Shown: positions 46,879 to 60,997 of the stretch, piece by piece
How the letters are laid out: the number at the start of each line of letters is the position of its first letter
Position numbering within the stretch: the stretch's first letter is position 1
Program-made: the position numbers and the translations under genes
NCBI RefSeq assembly: GCF_000143415.4
Contig: NW_003314287.1
Location: 689,160-753,159 of the forward strand
Reading direction: 5' to 3'
DNA from: Selaginella moellendorffii
Lineage: Eukaryota; Streptophyta; Lycopodiopsida; Selaginellales; Selaginellaceae
Length of the DNA stretch: 64,000 bases
Notes under the pieces: generated by a model
The model's database searches: none
The model's input: the letters and a program-made list of their open reading frames with translations, nothing else
Told to the model about the DNA's origin: nothing

Positions 46879-47354
46879 AGCTTTTCAATGTTTTCTCACA
46901 AAGCAAAGCAGATCTAACCTCAGCCCAAGTGTTCATAAGCTTAAAAACACGAGTACAAATTCTCGCAAGTTTCGAGAGACATCCATACTCGCCTCCTCCT
47001 CGTAAACCATTCTTCTCAATGTTCTCTCACGAAGCAACGTCAGCCCAAGTATCCTGAGAAGAAGAATTATTATAAATGCTCGCAGAGAAGGACAAGCGCC
47101 AATGAAATTGAGAAAACATCAGCCTACACGACATCCATACCTCGCATTGATCCTATCATCGAACGAAAACTCTAAACGAAATAGTCAATTTGCTCACTGT
47201 CTCTAGTGGCGACCTCTTTGCCAAATGACCATGTTCAAAGGTGGGCTGGCGATCGAGAGAGGCAGATTTGAGCGGAGTTTCTGCTTGTGCTGTGTGTGAT
47301 CTTGGCAGGAGTGATGATGGTGAGTGATATTGTCCAGCCGATCGACATCCCAAA
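46879..47354 (+). pseudogene. Subtilase 3' flank and 5' stub of PNGase A pseudogene (copy 1)
   Basis: Matches 54039-54510 almost throughout. The PNGase A start region is damaged: the ATG and following codons (ccaatggagtttctcgtg in copy 2) are reduced to gcggagtttctgc. The exon stub reads up to gatcgacatcccaaa, where the hAT element begins. Confidence 0.8.
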
Positions 47355-49824
47355 CATACTTGCATTCGAACAGTACGATTAATAAAAAATGCCATTTAAA
47401 AGGCGTGTATAATACGGCGTTTAAATATTTTAAAAAAACCCTAAATATGCACTTAGGATTAGGGTTCATGTAAAATCAGGGTTCATGGGATCCGGAGGCA
47501 GCCATGCTGGAGCTGGGCTCCATGTTCTGAAACAGAGGCTGACATCCGAGACAAACCACGGCATGAGTCCATGGAAGTGTAAGTATTGCTCGAATACTTA
47601 CACTGGCATGGCTGAACAAGTTTGCCCTCACTTTGGGGGTGTGAAAGGAAGGAATGTAAAGATTTGTACAGGACAGGTGCCACTGGAGGTGGTGAACAAG
47701 GCTTGGGCATCTTTTAATCGTGTGGAGCTCACGAAGAACTCCAAATCCCCAAGAGAGACTTGCCTTAGCTCACGAGACTGAGGTTGAGCAGTGGTGCCAG
47801 CTACAGGGCAAGTGGTGGGGCTACCAGAGGGCTGGGTGAGGTGAGCAGCAGCAGCGTTCCACTTTCCAGGAGCAGCAGTCTTAAACGAAGTGTTGCACCG
47901 GCATTGGATGGTGACATTTGAAAGATGATGAAGTTTGCAAAGGTTCAATGTCTGGATGATGCCATGGCCGAGTTCTTCTACGTTGAAAATATCCCTTTCA
48001 ACACCATTCGGAAGCCAAATTTGAGGAAGTTGCTTCAAGCTGCTATGGACTTCAGCCCTGGAGCTCTTGCACAAATGATGGGATATGAGAAGCTGCGGAG
48101 TACACAGCTGAAGAAGCTTTATAATAGTGTCAATGCTCGACTTGATCCAATCTGTGAGGGGTGGAGAAAATATGGAGTTAGCATCGTCACTGATGCCTGG
48201 TCTGACAACCATAGCCGATCCTTGATCAACTTCATGGCCTCCAACGTCCAGGGTTCGGTTTTCTTGAAGTCTGTAGATTCCGAGGGCAGGACAAAGATGG
48301 GAGAGTGGATTTGGGTCGAGCTGAAGAAAGTGATTCAAGAAGTTGGCAAAGAAACCGTTGTTCAAGTGATCACTGACAATGCATCAAACTGTGTGCAGAT
48401 GGGAGAACTCATGACAGCTGAGTATCCTCACATTCTCCACAGCCGGTGTGTGTGCCACGTCTTGGACCTTCTATTTGAAGACATTGGGAGCTTGTCGTGG
48501 GTAAAACCACTGGTGAAATGCTGTAACGAGGTGGTAACTTTTATCACCAAAAAACCTCATGTTCTGGCGTTGTTTCAGAAGCTGAGCAATCGGGATCTCA
48601 TCAAGCCAGCGAGCACAAGGTTCGCTTACATGTTTCTAGTGATGTCTCAACTCCTGAATCTGACGACCTTGGAGGCATTGAAGGAGATGGTTGTGAGCTC
48701 CGAGTGGCAGCGATTGGACGTCACGAAGACTGCCAAAGCCCAGCGCATTTGAACTCGGATCTTAGAAGAGACTCCGAACTCTTTCTGGACTAGGTGCCAG
48801 CACTTGTTGGTGCTGCTTGGACCGCTCCTCAAGGTCTTGAAGCTTGCGGACCGGGAGGGGGCAACTTCCGGTCTCATTTTCAAGGCTATGGACTGGATGA
48901 ATGAGAAGCTTTCAGAGGCTGTTGAGACTAGGATTTTAGCCGAGGAAGAGGTCAAGGAGATCAACAGGTTCATGATGGAGGATCATGGTGAGGGAGGTCG
49001 GAAAGCAGCTTGTTAGTTCCGTATGGAGCTGCTTTTGTTCTAAACCCAGCTTTTCTTCATCTCCCTCTTGACCAGGAGGCTCAGGAAGATTTTGTGGAGT
49101 ACCTAGAATTGTATTGCAAAGGAGATCGAGGACTTCAACACAAGCTGTTGCACGAGTTTCAGAGTTTCCATCAACAACTTGGCCGTTTGTTCTCTTCGGA
49201 GGCAGCAAAGTAGGTGTGTATAAACTATTTGTTTGTCAACTTTTTAGATTGATTCTCTTATATAGATGGAGAACCGGAAACACCTAGTGAGTTGGTGGAG
49301 CAACTTTGGTGTAGGCACACCAGAACTTCAAAGGCTTGCTTTACGGATCTTGAGTCAGCCAGTTTGTGCTTCACCATGCGAGCGAAACTGGGAGCATGAT
49401 CCAGACAAAGAGGAGGTCTTGACTGCTCTCCAAAAACTCAGAGAAGCTGGTTTTTGTGCACACAAATATGTGTGTTGTACAGAATATTGAGTCTGGGAGT
49501 TTGAGGCTTATCAAGCATGATCTTGATAACTTTGAGCTTGAACCTCAGTGGCAAAGGATCCTTGCACTTCAGAAGGTTGTTGAAGAACCTTTTCAACAAC
49601 CTGATGATGACGGCGCTAGTGGTGATGATGTTCTAGATTTGGAAGATGAAGATTAGATTAAACCTATATTATATTATGTTAAATTTTGTTTAGTAACAGT
49701 TAATTATTTTTTAATTATATTAGAACTGAAAACCATTATACCCATTCGAGAAAAAGCTAAACAGGTATTAAATGTTCGATACCCGTTCGAATCCAGTTGC
49801 ATTCAAATGTTTGGATGCAAGTAT
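47355..49824 (+). mobile_element. hAT-family DNA transposon (degenerate)
   Basis: About 2.47 kb inserted into the PNGase A pseudogene. Imperfect terminal inverted repeats: left atacttgcattcgaaca and right (reversed) atacttgcatccaaaca, 15 of 17 matching. The flanks share cccaaa on both sides, where the intact PNGase A reads gacatcccaaagg, consistent with a target duplication of 6-8 bp. Inside are the parts of a hAT transposase: a BED-like zinc finger, DUF659-type core and hATC dimerisation region, all on the plus strand but interrupted. Confidence 0.85.
47485..49660 (+). pseudogene. hAT transposase (BED + DUF659 + hATC), broken
   Basis: N-terminal zinc-finger segment at about 47566-47690 (PWKCKYCSNTYTG, VCPHFGGVKGRNVKICTGQV). 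Catalytic-core part at 47925-48752 (GWRKYGVSIVTDAWSDNHSR, LINFMASNVQGSVFLKSVDS, VVQVITDNASNCVQMGEL, RCVCHVLDLLFEDIG). TGA at 48750-48752 (probably from CGA) interrupts a frame that continues TRILEETPNSFW to about 49014. Later pieces in other frames: GAAFVLNPAFLHLPLD and LRILSQPVCASPCERNW (hATC). Several stops and shifts make it inactive. Confidence 0.85.
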
Positions 49825-51155
49825 CCCAAAGGACACTGTCAAATGCGCTCACCCCCTTGTCAATGCCGAGTTCTTGGGAGCTTCTCTGCTGATCGAGGTG
49901 AGTTTCTCATCATGGTTTCTCACACGAAGAACCCGGTTTTTGCAAGGGATTGTCCAAGGAGCAAAAAATCGGTGGAGTGTGGCTGGGTGGCGCTCAGATG
50001 CTCCACACGAGCACCCCTCTCCTGACACTGGAGGGGACAAACTGGACGATCCAAAGGGACGCCACCAGTTTCGAATCTCTCTTCCTATCCAGCTCAAATC
50101 TCTCGCTCATCTTCTTGGATGTCACTGCCTCCTCCTCCATGAACTCGTCACTGCCATCGACAAAATCTTCCTACAGAATTAGCATCACAGCCAACTTCTA
50201 CTTGTTCAAGGAATCCACAGCCGAAATCATCGATCAAGCTTGTGGAAGTCGCCGATTCTTCTCACCCCTGGCAGGAACATCGGCCGGTTTGTTCCCGCCC
50301 CTTGCTGTTCTCCTGATCCATCCACCACCCTCCAACTCCACTGGGCTTTTGTTCGTATTCCAAAACGATCAGGAATCCTCCGCCATAGTGACTCAGTGCT
50401 TCAAAACATGCCGTGCACCATGGCGTGTTGGCGTGGTGACACGAACACGGCCCCCAGCCGTGTTAACACAGGCCGTGTTCATTGACTCGGTCAATGCTCC
50501 AAAACACGGCTCCAAACACGGTTGAAACACGGTCAAATACCATGTGACCACGCCGTGTTCTAAAACAATAGCTCACGTGGTTCACATGAGCGTTTTACGC
50601 TTTGATGTTTTCTTGTCTTGCGATCAATAAAAAATTCCCGCGATCAATCAAAAGGTTTTTCCAGAGATCTATGGCGATTTTCTTGGGCTGGGAATGCCCT
50701 CTCTAGGATTCTATGACAAGTTTGTGGGATTGAGCCAGACAGGAAGTATTCCTCAAATTACTGATGCTGATATTGAAGCTATGGAAGAAGAGGACGAAGA
50801 CGAAGATGATGATCCTGCTAATGAGGAGCTTCTAGATGAGATGATAAGTAGAATATTCTAGAGAATATTCATGTTTTCACCCGTGTTTATCTGTGTTCAT
50901 TTCCGTGTTCCGTGTTCGTGTTCAAAAAATTGAATGCCGTGTTCGTGTTTGTGTTCGTGTTCGTGTTTTGAAGCTATGTGGTGACTGTTCCAACCAACGT
51001 CGTCAGTGCTCGCTTGCAGGTCTTTGTTTCCTCGCATGGTGACGATGACAAGGGAAGCTCCTCGGAGATGTGAGAGGTGGTGGTCACTCTAGACGGTGCT
51101 GTGGTGGACGCGATCTGGCCGAGCCCGGTGATCTACAGCGCTGGGATCAATGCAT
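49825..51155 (+). pseudogene. PNGase A pseudogene (copy 1), middle and 3' parts
   Basis: Two blocks, 49825-50393 and 50987-51155, match the intact gene at 54500-55060 and 55140-55330. They are separated by a small hAT-like element. A deletion removes the intron acceptor and about 75 bp of exon 2 (cacgaagaac joins directly to ccggtttttgc). Homology ends at gggatcaatgcat, so the C-terminal 40% is missing. Non-functional. Confidence 0.9.
50394..50980 (+). mobile_element. Small hAT-like element with CCGTGTT subterminal repeats
   Basis: 587 bp inserted in the PNGase A pseudogene. The ends are similar inverted repeats (left cagtgcttcaaaacatgcc; right, reversed, cacatagcttcaaaacacg). GTGACT occurs on both flanks (50388-50393, 50981-50986), matching gtgacc in the intact gene. 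Both subterminal regions are packed with cgtgtt/aacacg motifs in opposite orientation, as in hAT elements where the transposase binds. An internal open remnant (50706-50861) reads GFYDKFVGLSQTG and an acidic tail EEEDEDEDDDPANEE, like a transposase C-terminus, so it is an internally deleted derivative. Confidence 0.75.
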
Positions 51156-51353
51156 GACTTCTGTGGGATATACCTAGCTTCTACTCCATGATTGCAACTT
51201 GTTCATGTTGGATGTGCCTCGTCAACTTGTTTGAACGTGTTGGACATAAAAACACCAAGTTGGCTAGGCACACGCAAGCGCCAGAGGACCAGTTCTCTTC
51301 TTCAAGTACATAATAGAGTTCTAGTGCTGCAGTAATGTACACACAGCTGTGCA

Positions 51354-51890
51354 ATGAAGATCTTCATTCCCCTCGTTCTAACACTGGTTTTTGCAATCGC
51401 TCCTGCACAATCGAGCCTCCCAAAGCCGGGAGAATTGGATCTATCAAAGTGCACCGAGGTGATCCGGTTCTACTTGCACGACCAGTTCAATGGGAGCAAT
51501 CCGACAACAGCAATCGTCCTGCCTCCTCGTAACAACGAAACGTTGTTTGGTCAGGTTGCAATTTTTGATGACAAGTTGACTACGGAGTCCTCGATCAACT
51601 CCAAGCCTGTGGGAAGAGCCAAGGGTTTTCTGGTGATAGATTCGCTGAGCAAAAGCAGCTCTCTCCAGAGCATGACGGTGGAGCTGGAAGGGCGGAAAGG
51701 TACAATAGTGCTCCATGGTCAGAACCCCTTCACTGAGTCCCAAAGGGAAATAGCCGTTGTTGGGGGCACAGGAGAGTTCAGAAACGTTCAGGGCTACGCA
51801 TTAACGAGCACAACTGGAGCTGAACCTGGTGGGTTTATTGCAATCTACGAAGTTCATCTGGTGAGGCTCTGGGAATGCATCTGGAAATGA
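51354..51890 (+). CDS. Dirigent-like protein
   Basis: Single exon, 178 residues. Signal peptide MKIFIPLVLTLVFAIAPAQS. Dirigent motifs in order: EVIRFYLHDQFNGSNPTTAI, LFGQVAIFDDKLT, VGRAKGFLVIDSLS, MTVELEGRKGTIVLHGQNPF, and REIAVVGGTGEFRNVQGYAL. Dirigent proteins form eight-stranded beta-barrels in the apoplast and steer stereoselective phenoxy-radical coupling to lignans or guide lignin/Casparian-strip formation. The usual length is 180-190. It lies between the two halves of the subtilase/PNGase A duplication. Confidence 0.92.
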   Translation: MKIFIPLVLTLVFAIAPAQSSLPKPGELDLSKCTEVIRFYLHDQFNGSNPTTAIVLPPRNNETLFGQVAIFDDKLTTESSINSKPVGRAKGFLVIDSLSKSSSLQSMTVELEGRKGTIVLHGQNPFTESQREIAVVGGTGEFRNVQGYALTSTTGAEPGGFIAIYEVHLVRLWECIWK

Positions 51891-52235
51891 TGAAACTCAT
51901 ATTTTACCATTTCAAACTCAGAACCATAGACCATTAAAAAATGAATATGCTTTATTTAATTATTATGCTTCAGCCATATCTTATAGAAAACGTGGGTAAC
52001 CTATTAAGAGTCCTAGGGCGAAGAAACCACCATCGAATGCGAACCACCGATAATTCTTGCTATAGCAGTTCAGTGACTCTTCTAGTTCTGAAATACCCAC
52101 ACTCTCAGTCACTCAAAATTTCTGAGACTGATCCGTGCAATTCGGTTTCTTTGTTTCCTTCAACTTGGGTTCTCCTGCCTTGTTTCTCTTCGTTTTCCTC
52201 CATTTCTCGTCACATTGCTTTGTGTGACCGATCAG
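51891..52235. other. Junction region of the tandem duplication
   Basis: No gene. Homology to the first subtilase begins near 52145 (ggtttctttgtttc), within the sequence corresponding to its fifth intron. The duplication breakpoint therefore lies about here. Confidence 0.6.
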
Positions 52236-54038
52236 GCTGTTCCCGATGGAGTGGACGTGCTGAGCCTTTCAGTCGGGCCCAACGGGCTCCCACGCCGGAA
52301 CTTGACATTCATGAGCACCTTCGACCTGGCGCTGCTGTCGGCCGTCAAGGCGGGCGTGTTTGTGACCCAGGCTGTTGGAAACGGGGGACCGTATCCCCGG
52401 ACCAGCCTGTCCTTCAGCCCCTGGATATTCTCCGTAGCAGCGGCCACCCACGACAGGGCCTACCCAAACGCCATCACCCTCGGGAGCATCACGGGAACCG
52501 GCCTCGCATGTAAGATACACGCAAGTGTACTGCCTTCTGTGGCTTTCCTCGTCGTTATCTTGCCCCTCCGCCACCTTTTTTGTGCCCGCCAGCTGCTCCG
52601 TTGACGTGCCATGCTTGCCAGCTGATGTAATGTGGGGCTTTCTGGGTATTGTTTGCAGCCGGGACAAATGGCAGCTTCAGCCTTATCACCGCAGCAGATG
52701 CCACCAATGGGAATGTGTCCAGGATCCTTGTCGATGAGTGCCAGGACGCCGGGAACTACAACAGGTCGCTCGTCAGCGGCAGGATTCTCGTGTGCAGCTA
52801 CAGCCTGCGGTATCTGTTCGGGGTGTCGACGCTGGCCGACACGGTTGCAGCCGTGCAAGAGCTCAGAGCGTCCGGGCTTGTGTTTCTGGCCACGCCCGAC
52901 GTCGACGGCCACAGCTTCCCGCCGTCCCCGATCGGCTTCCCGGTGATCATCATCCCCAGCTCCAAAGACTCCGCGGTAAAGTTCATCCGCCACCTTTCTT
53001 GGATCTTAACTATCTCACTGCATTTGCCACCAGGTGTTGCTCCACTACTACAACACATCCACGGCCATGGCCACCATAGCAGGAGGCCGCACCAAGGTGG
53101 CGACGTACTCGTCCCGGACGTGAATAGCAACAACCTGGACGTGGCTGATGTGCTCAAGCCCAACATCCTGCCTCCCGGGAACCTCATCTGGGCGGCGTGG
53201 TCCTCGATCGGGAGCGACGAGCGGGAGTTCGAAGGCCAGGAGTTTGCGCTTATCTCCGGGGCGAGCATGGCCACGCCCCACATCGCCGGCATCGCGGCGC
53301 TCGTCAAGCAGCGCTTCCCGTCGCTCAGCCCCGCCGGGATTGCGTCGGCCATGTCCACCACCGCTCTCACTCTCGACTCGAATGGCCAGCCACTACTCGC
53401 ACAGCACCCCTCGAGCAATGTCGACTCCATTCTCGGCCCGGCCACCCCATTCGACTTTGGAGCCGGTTTTGTGAATCCCGCAGCGGCGATTGATCCTGGC
53501 TTGATCTTCGATGCCGGTGAGGTTTTCTATTCGATCGCGTTCGTCTCGACTAAGGTGTTTTTGCTGCCAGGATTCCGAGACTACATCCAGTTCTTGTGCT
53601 CCATTCCGGCTCTCAGCAACTCGACAGTGTCAGCCGCGACTGGATCGTCTTTCTTGTCAACCCTCTTCGTCCTCCTCAAAGACCACCGCTGCCGCCAGCA
53701 CTTCTTCCAGCTTTGCCTCGGATCTTAACACTCCATACGTGAGTATCGCGAGCCTCAATGGCGCCAGATCTGTGGTGAGAATCGCGACAAGCGTGAGCGA
53801 GAGGGACGAGGCTTACAATGCTACATTGGTCGTCCCCGCCGGGGTCTCAGTGACGGTACAACCATCGAGTTTCTCCGTGCGCGGTGGACAATTGGTCAAG
53901 TTGACGCTCACTCTCAAGGCTCTAGTCACCTCTTCGGCTCCCATTTTTGGGGAGCTCCTCCTGGATGGCGATCGGGGACACAGGCTTCATCTCCCCATTT
54001 GCGTCAGCTCCAAGATCGCCTCCTCCGGTACCTCCTGA
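52236..54038 (+). pseudogene. Truncated subtilase (copy 2)
   Basis: Matches exons 6-9 of the subtilase at 43628-46878. Exons 1-5, with signal peptide, propeptide, catalytic Asp and catalytic His, are absent. The exon-8 equivalent has lost about 60 bp. It also has a 7-bp deletion turning tcccggggcccggacgtg into tcccggacgtg, which creates a TGA. GTSMATPH is changed to GASMATPH, and a further indel shifts the Ser-rich linker. Non-functional as a protease. Confidence 0.92.
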
Positions 54039-54403
54039 ACAAAGCAAAGCAGATCTAACCTCAGCCCAAGTGTTCATAAGCTTAAAAACACGAGCATAAA
54101 TTCTCGCAAGTTTCGAGAGACATCCATACTCGCCTCCTCCTCGTAAACCATTCTTCTCAATGTTTTCTCACGAAGCAACGTCAGAAGAATTATTATAAAT
54201 GCTCGCAGAGAAGGACAAGCGCCAATGAAAATGAGAAAACATCACCCTACACGACATCCATACCTCGCATTGATCCTATCATCGAACGAAAAACTCTAAA
54301 CGAAATAGTCAATTTGCTCACTGTCTCTAGTGGCGACCTCTTTGCCAAATGACCATGTTTAAAAGGTGGGCTGGCGATCGAGAGAGGCAGATTTGAGCAC
54401 CCA

Positions 54404-56046
54404 ATGGAGTTTCTCGTGGCTGCGCTTGCGCTGTGTGTGATCTTGGCAGGAGTGATGATCGACGGATCGGTGGTGAGCGATATTGTCCAGCCGATCGACA
54501 TCCCAAAGGACGCTGTCAAATGCGCTCACCCCCTCGTCAATGCCGAGTTCTCGGGAGCTTCTCCGCTGATCGAGGTGAGTTTCTCATCATGGTTTCTCAC
54601 ACGAAGAACTTTTCCATCCAGACTATCTACGCGCCTTCCACCCAATGCGGGAGCGTTTGGACCAAGATCGTCCTCGAGCTCACCGGTTTTTGCAAGGGAT
54701 CGTCCAAGGAGCAAAAAATCGGTGGAGTGTGGCTGGGTGGCGCTCAGATCCTCCACGCGAGCACCCCTCTCCCGACACCGGAGGGGACAAACTGGACGAT
54801 CCAAAGGGACGCCACCAGTTTCGAATCTCTCTTCCTATCCAGCTCAAATCTCTCGCTCATCTTCTTGGATGTCACCGCCTCCTCCTCCACGAACTCGTCA
54901 ATGCCATCGACGAAATCTTCCTACAGAATTAGCGTCACAGCCAACTTCTACTTGTTCAAGGCATCCACCGCCGAAATCATCGATCAAGCTCGCGGAAGTC
55001 GCCGATTCTTCTCACCCCTGGCAGGAACATCGGCCGGTTTGTTCCCGCCCCTCGCTGTTCTCCCGATCCATCCACCACCCTCCAACTCCACCGGGCTTTG
55101 GTTCGTATTCCAAAACGATCAGGAATCCTCCGCCATGGTGACCCTTCCAACCAACGTCGTCAGTGCTCGCTTGCAGGTCTTCGTTTCCTCGCATGGTGAC
55201 GACGAGTTTTGGTACAAGAAGGGAAGCTCCTCGGAGATGCGAGAGGTGGCGATCACTCTCGACGGTGCTGTGGTGGACGCGATCTGGCCGAGCCCGGTGA
55301 TCTACAGCGCTGGGATCAATGCATCCTACTGGGAGTCTGTTGGATCCATCGGCGCCTTGAACTCTCCTGGCTACGACGTCATCTTGGACGCGTTTGCTCC
55401 TGTTCTAGACGATGGAAAGCCCCATAAGCTTGGATTTCGAGTGACCGGAGCCACCAGCATCTGGTTCTTGGGTGCCAGTTTGCTGATGTCCACCACCACT
55501 GCTACGAAAACAGGAGAGAGTGGCTTGATCCACTGGAGCGCGAGCGACACGATGATCTCTCATCCAGCACTCGGCACCACAGTGGCTTCCAGAAGCTTTT
55601 CTAGCGTGGGATACCACCTTGTGGACGGGACCAACTTCACCACTTGGATCGAGCACGAGGTCCACTCTCGACGCTGGAACTCCGAGGATGGAAGTTTGCA
55701 GCTTCTCACGGAGTCCAAGGTGGTGCTCCTGGAGCAAGCTTCTGGTGATGCCATATATCTCCACTGGACTGACAAAACATCCGTGCCGGTGATGATATTG
55801 ATGCGTGGTCTGGTACATCAGTCGTTCAACCATGAGTTTGATTCCGTGTTGAGGATTGGAAGCAACAATGGGGTTGTTCAAGGAGGGAACTTCACAAGCG
55901 TGTTCACAAACCTCCAAGTTTGTGGGGGCAAGGGTGTGAGACAGAGCTTGTCATATCGGAACACTGATGCAAGTTGCTACTCTAGAAATTTGCTGGTTGT
56001 TGACAATGAGTTTAAGTACGACAATGTCTCTACTAGCTGTATTTAG
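54404..56046 (+). CDS. Peptide-N4-(N-acetyl-beta-glucosaminyl)asparagine amidase A (PNGase A family)
   Basis: Two exons, 54404-54574 and 54622-56046, with a 47-bp GT-AG intron; 531 residues, the family's usual size. Signal peptide (MEFLVAALALCVILAGVMI). Core features: CGSVWTKIVLELTGFCKG, QKIGGVWLGGAQILHASTPL, WTIQRDATSFESLF, LPTNVVSARLQVFVSSHGDD, EFWYKK, REVAITLDGAVVDAIWPSPV, and Asn-Tyr-rich C-terminal beta-domain. Several N-glycosylation sequons. It removes N-glycans from glycopeptides in the secretory path or wall. An older, broken copy is at 47240-51155. The 3' end (FKYDNVSTSCI) is complete. Confidence 0.9.
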
Positions 56047-59478
<3,432 letters not shown>

Positions 59479-59732
59479 TATGAATGCTTGGAATATAGAA
59501 AGGGAATACAGAAAATATACATATGAATTAGCCCAAAAACCTTAGCTTATATATAGGAGCAAGTGGTCCAAATTGAAACCAATCTGATGGTTACCAAAGT
59601 CCCACTACACTAATATTAATATATAGCATCGTAACCATATATTTGGCACTCATAGCATTCCCTCCTCTCGGAATAATGGAAGACCATTAGGGTTTGTTGT
59701 AGATGGACTGGGATCTGGAGGAACATCAAAAG

Positions 59733-60547
59733 TGTAAGCAACCAAAGGGAACGACTCAAGAGACGATTCGTTAGGGTTCAAATATAGAGGGAAAGGCCCT
59801 ATGAACAAGAATGCACCCCCTTTTCCAATCAGTTAAGGGTCTTGGGATATTTGGAGTTAAGTGTCCTTGGGTTTAAATAGTACTGGGCTGGGTGACCTCC
59901 TGGGAAGTCGAAACTCAGAAGCTTACATTTGGTATTAGAGGGGTCTCAGATCCGACTCTGTTGGTTGGCTAAAGGAATCACACCACATTCGTTTGTTCCC
60001 GCTGGGCTTGACCCAAGGGGTAGGGTGTTAAGAGAGTGGGGCTCTCGGGAGAGCTGTGGCTCTCAACTTCCGTTCACGAGGGCGTGAACTTGAAAGGAAG
60101 CGTGGTGGATTGTAAGCAACCAAAGGGAACGACTCGAGAAACGATCCCTTGGGGTTCAAATATAGAGGGAAAGGGCCCTTGAAAGGAAGCGTGGTGGATT
60201 GTAAGCAACCAAAGGGAACGACTCGAGAAACGATCCCTTGGGGTTCAAATATAGAGGGAAAGGGCCCATGTCAAGAGAGTGGGGCTCTCGGGAGAGCTGC
60301 GGCTCTCAGCTTCTGTTCACGAGGGCGTGAACTTGAAAGGAAGCGTGGTGGATTGTAAACAACCAAAGGGAATGACTCGAGAAACAATCCGTTGGGGTTC
60401 AAATATAGAGGGAAAGGGCCCATGAATAAAAGTGCACCCCCTTTTCCAATCAGTTAAGGGTTTTGGGATATTTGGAGTTAAGCGTCCTTGGGTTTGAATA
60501 ATACTGGTTGGGTGACCTCCTAGGAAGTCCAAACTTAGGAGCTTACA
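59733..60547 (+). mobile_element. Cassandra-type TRIM (short LTR element with 5S rRNA-like LTR)
   Basis: Bounded by TGTAAGC (59733) and GCTTACA (60547) with a 5-bp target duplication AAAAG on both sides. The left LTR is 59733-59927. It is followed at once by tttggtattagaggggtc, close to the initiator-Met primer-binding site (TGGTATCAGAGC). No coding capacity. The 3' side has a tandem run of partial LTR starts (60111, 60199, 60344), each preceded by gaaaggaagcgtggtgga(t), probably the polypurine tract. The last LTR (about 60344-60547) is complete. Both LTRs contain a 5S rRNA-like stretch. Confidence 0.75.
59850..59910 (+). other. 5S rRNA-like segment in TRIM 5' LTR
   Basis: The stretch ggagttaagtgtccttggg...agtactgggctgggtgacct...cctgggaagtc follows the 3' half of plant 5S rRNA (cagttaagcgtgcttggg...agtactgggatgggtgacct...gggaagtc), including the internal control region used by TFIIIA. 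A second copy, more diverged, is at about 60470-60530. The 5' half of 5S is not recognisable. Confidence 0.7.
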
Positions 60548-60893
60548 AAAAGGAGGCCTGATCCCTTTATATAGCACATGCACAATCTCTGGAGGATCGA
60601 TTTGCTAGACATCAAACTTGTAGTCCAACTTGTTACAATACCTGATACAGTCCTTTCCACTAAGCAAGGAGGATCGATTTGCTAGACATCAAACTTGTAG
60701 TCCAACTTGCTACAATATCTGATACAGTCCTTTCCACTAAGCAAGGAGCCCTTTAGATAAACCACGTACCATAAGATGGGGAAAACAGACTAACACTAAG
60801 TCATCCACTTTATACTCCCCATGTTGAATATTCCTTCAGAATATTCCTGCCCCACTTGTCAGCCACGAGAATCGAACTGGGCTCCGATACCAA

Positions 60894-60997
60894 TGTTAGG
60901 ATCCTATCCCTTACACCCTAAGCCAACTGGCTAAAGGGGTGATCACTTGATTGCAGGGCCCTTTCTTTATCCTATTATCCTGACCTGGTGCCTAACA
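60894..60997 (-). repeat. 104-bp LTR fragment of a second short LTR element
   Basis: Bounded by TGTTAGG and CCTAACA. On the minus strand it is followed by TTGGTATCGGAGCCCAGTTC (60893-60874), a good initiator-Met primer-binding site, and an AATATTC palindrome near 60828-60850. It is flanked on both sides by copies of the same roughly 105-bp gypsy fragment. Only one LTR was found. Confidence 0.65.

Noticed and set aside
52649-53728. 359-codon open frame in the second subtilase
   Set aside because: Runs through two introns and a frameshifted region. Relative to the intact paralogue it lacks the signal peptide, catalytic Asp and His, so it was called a pseudogene.
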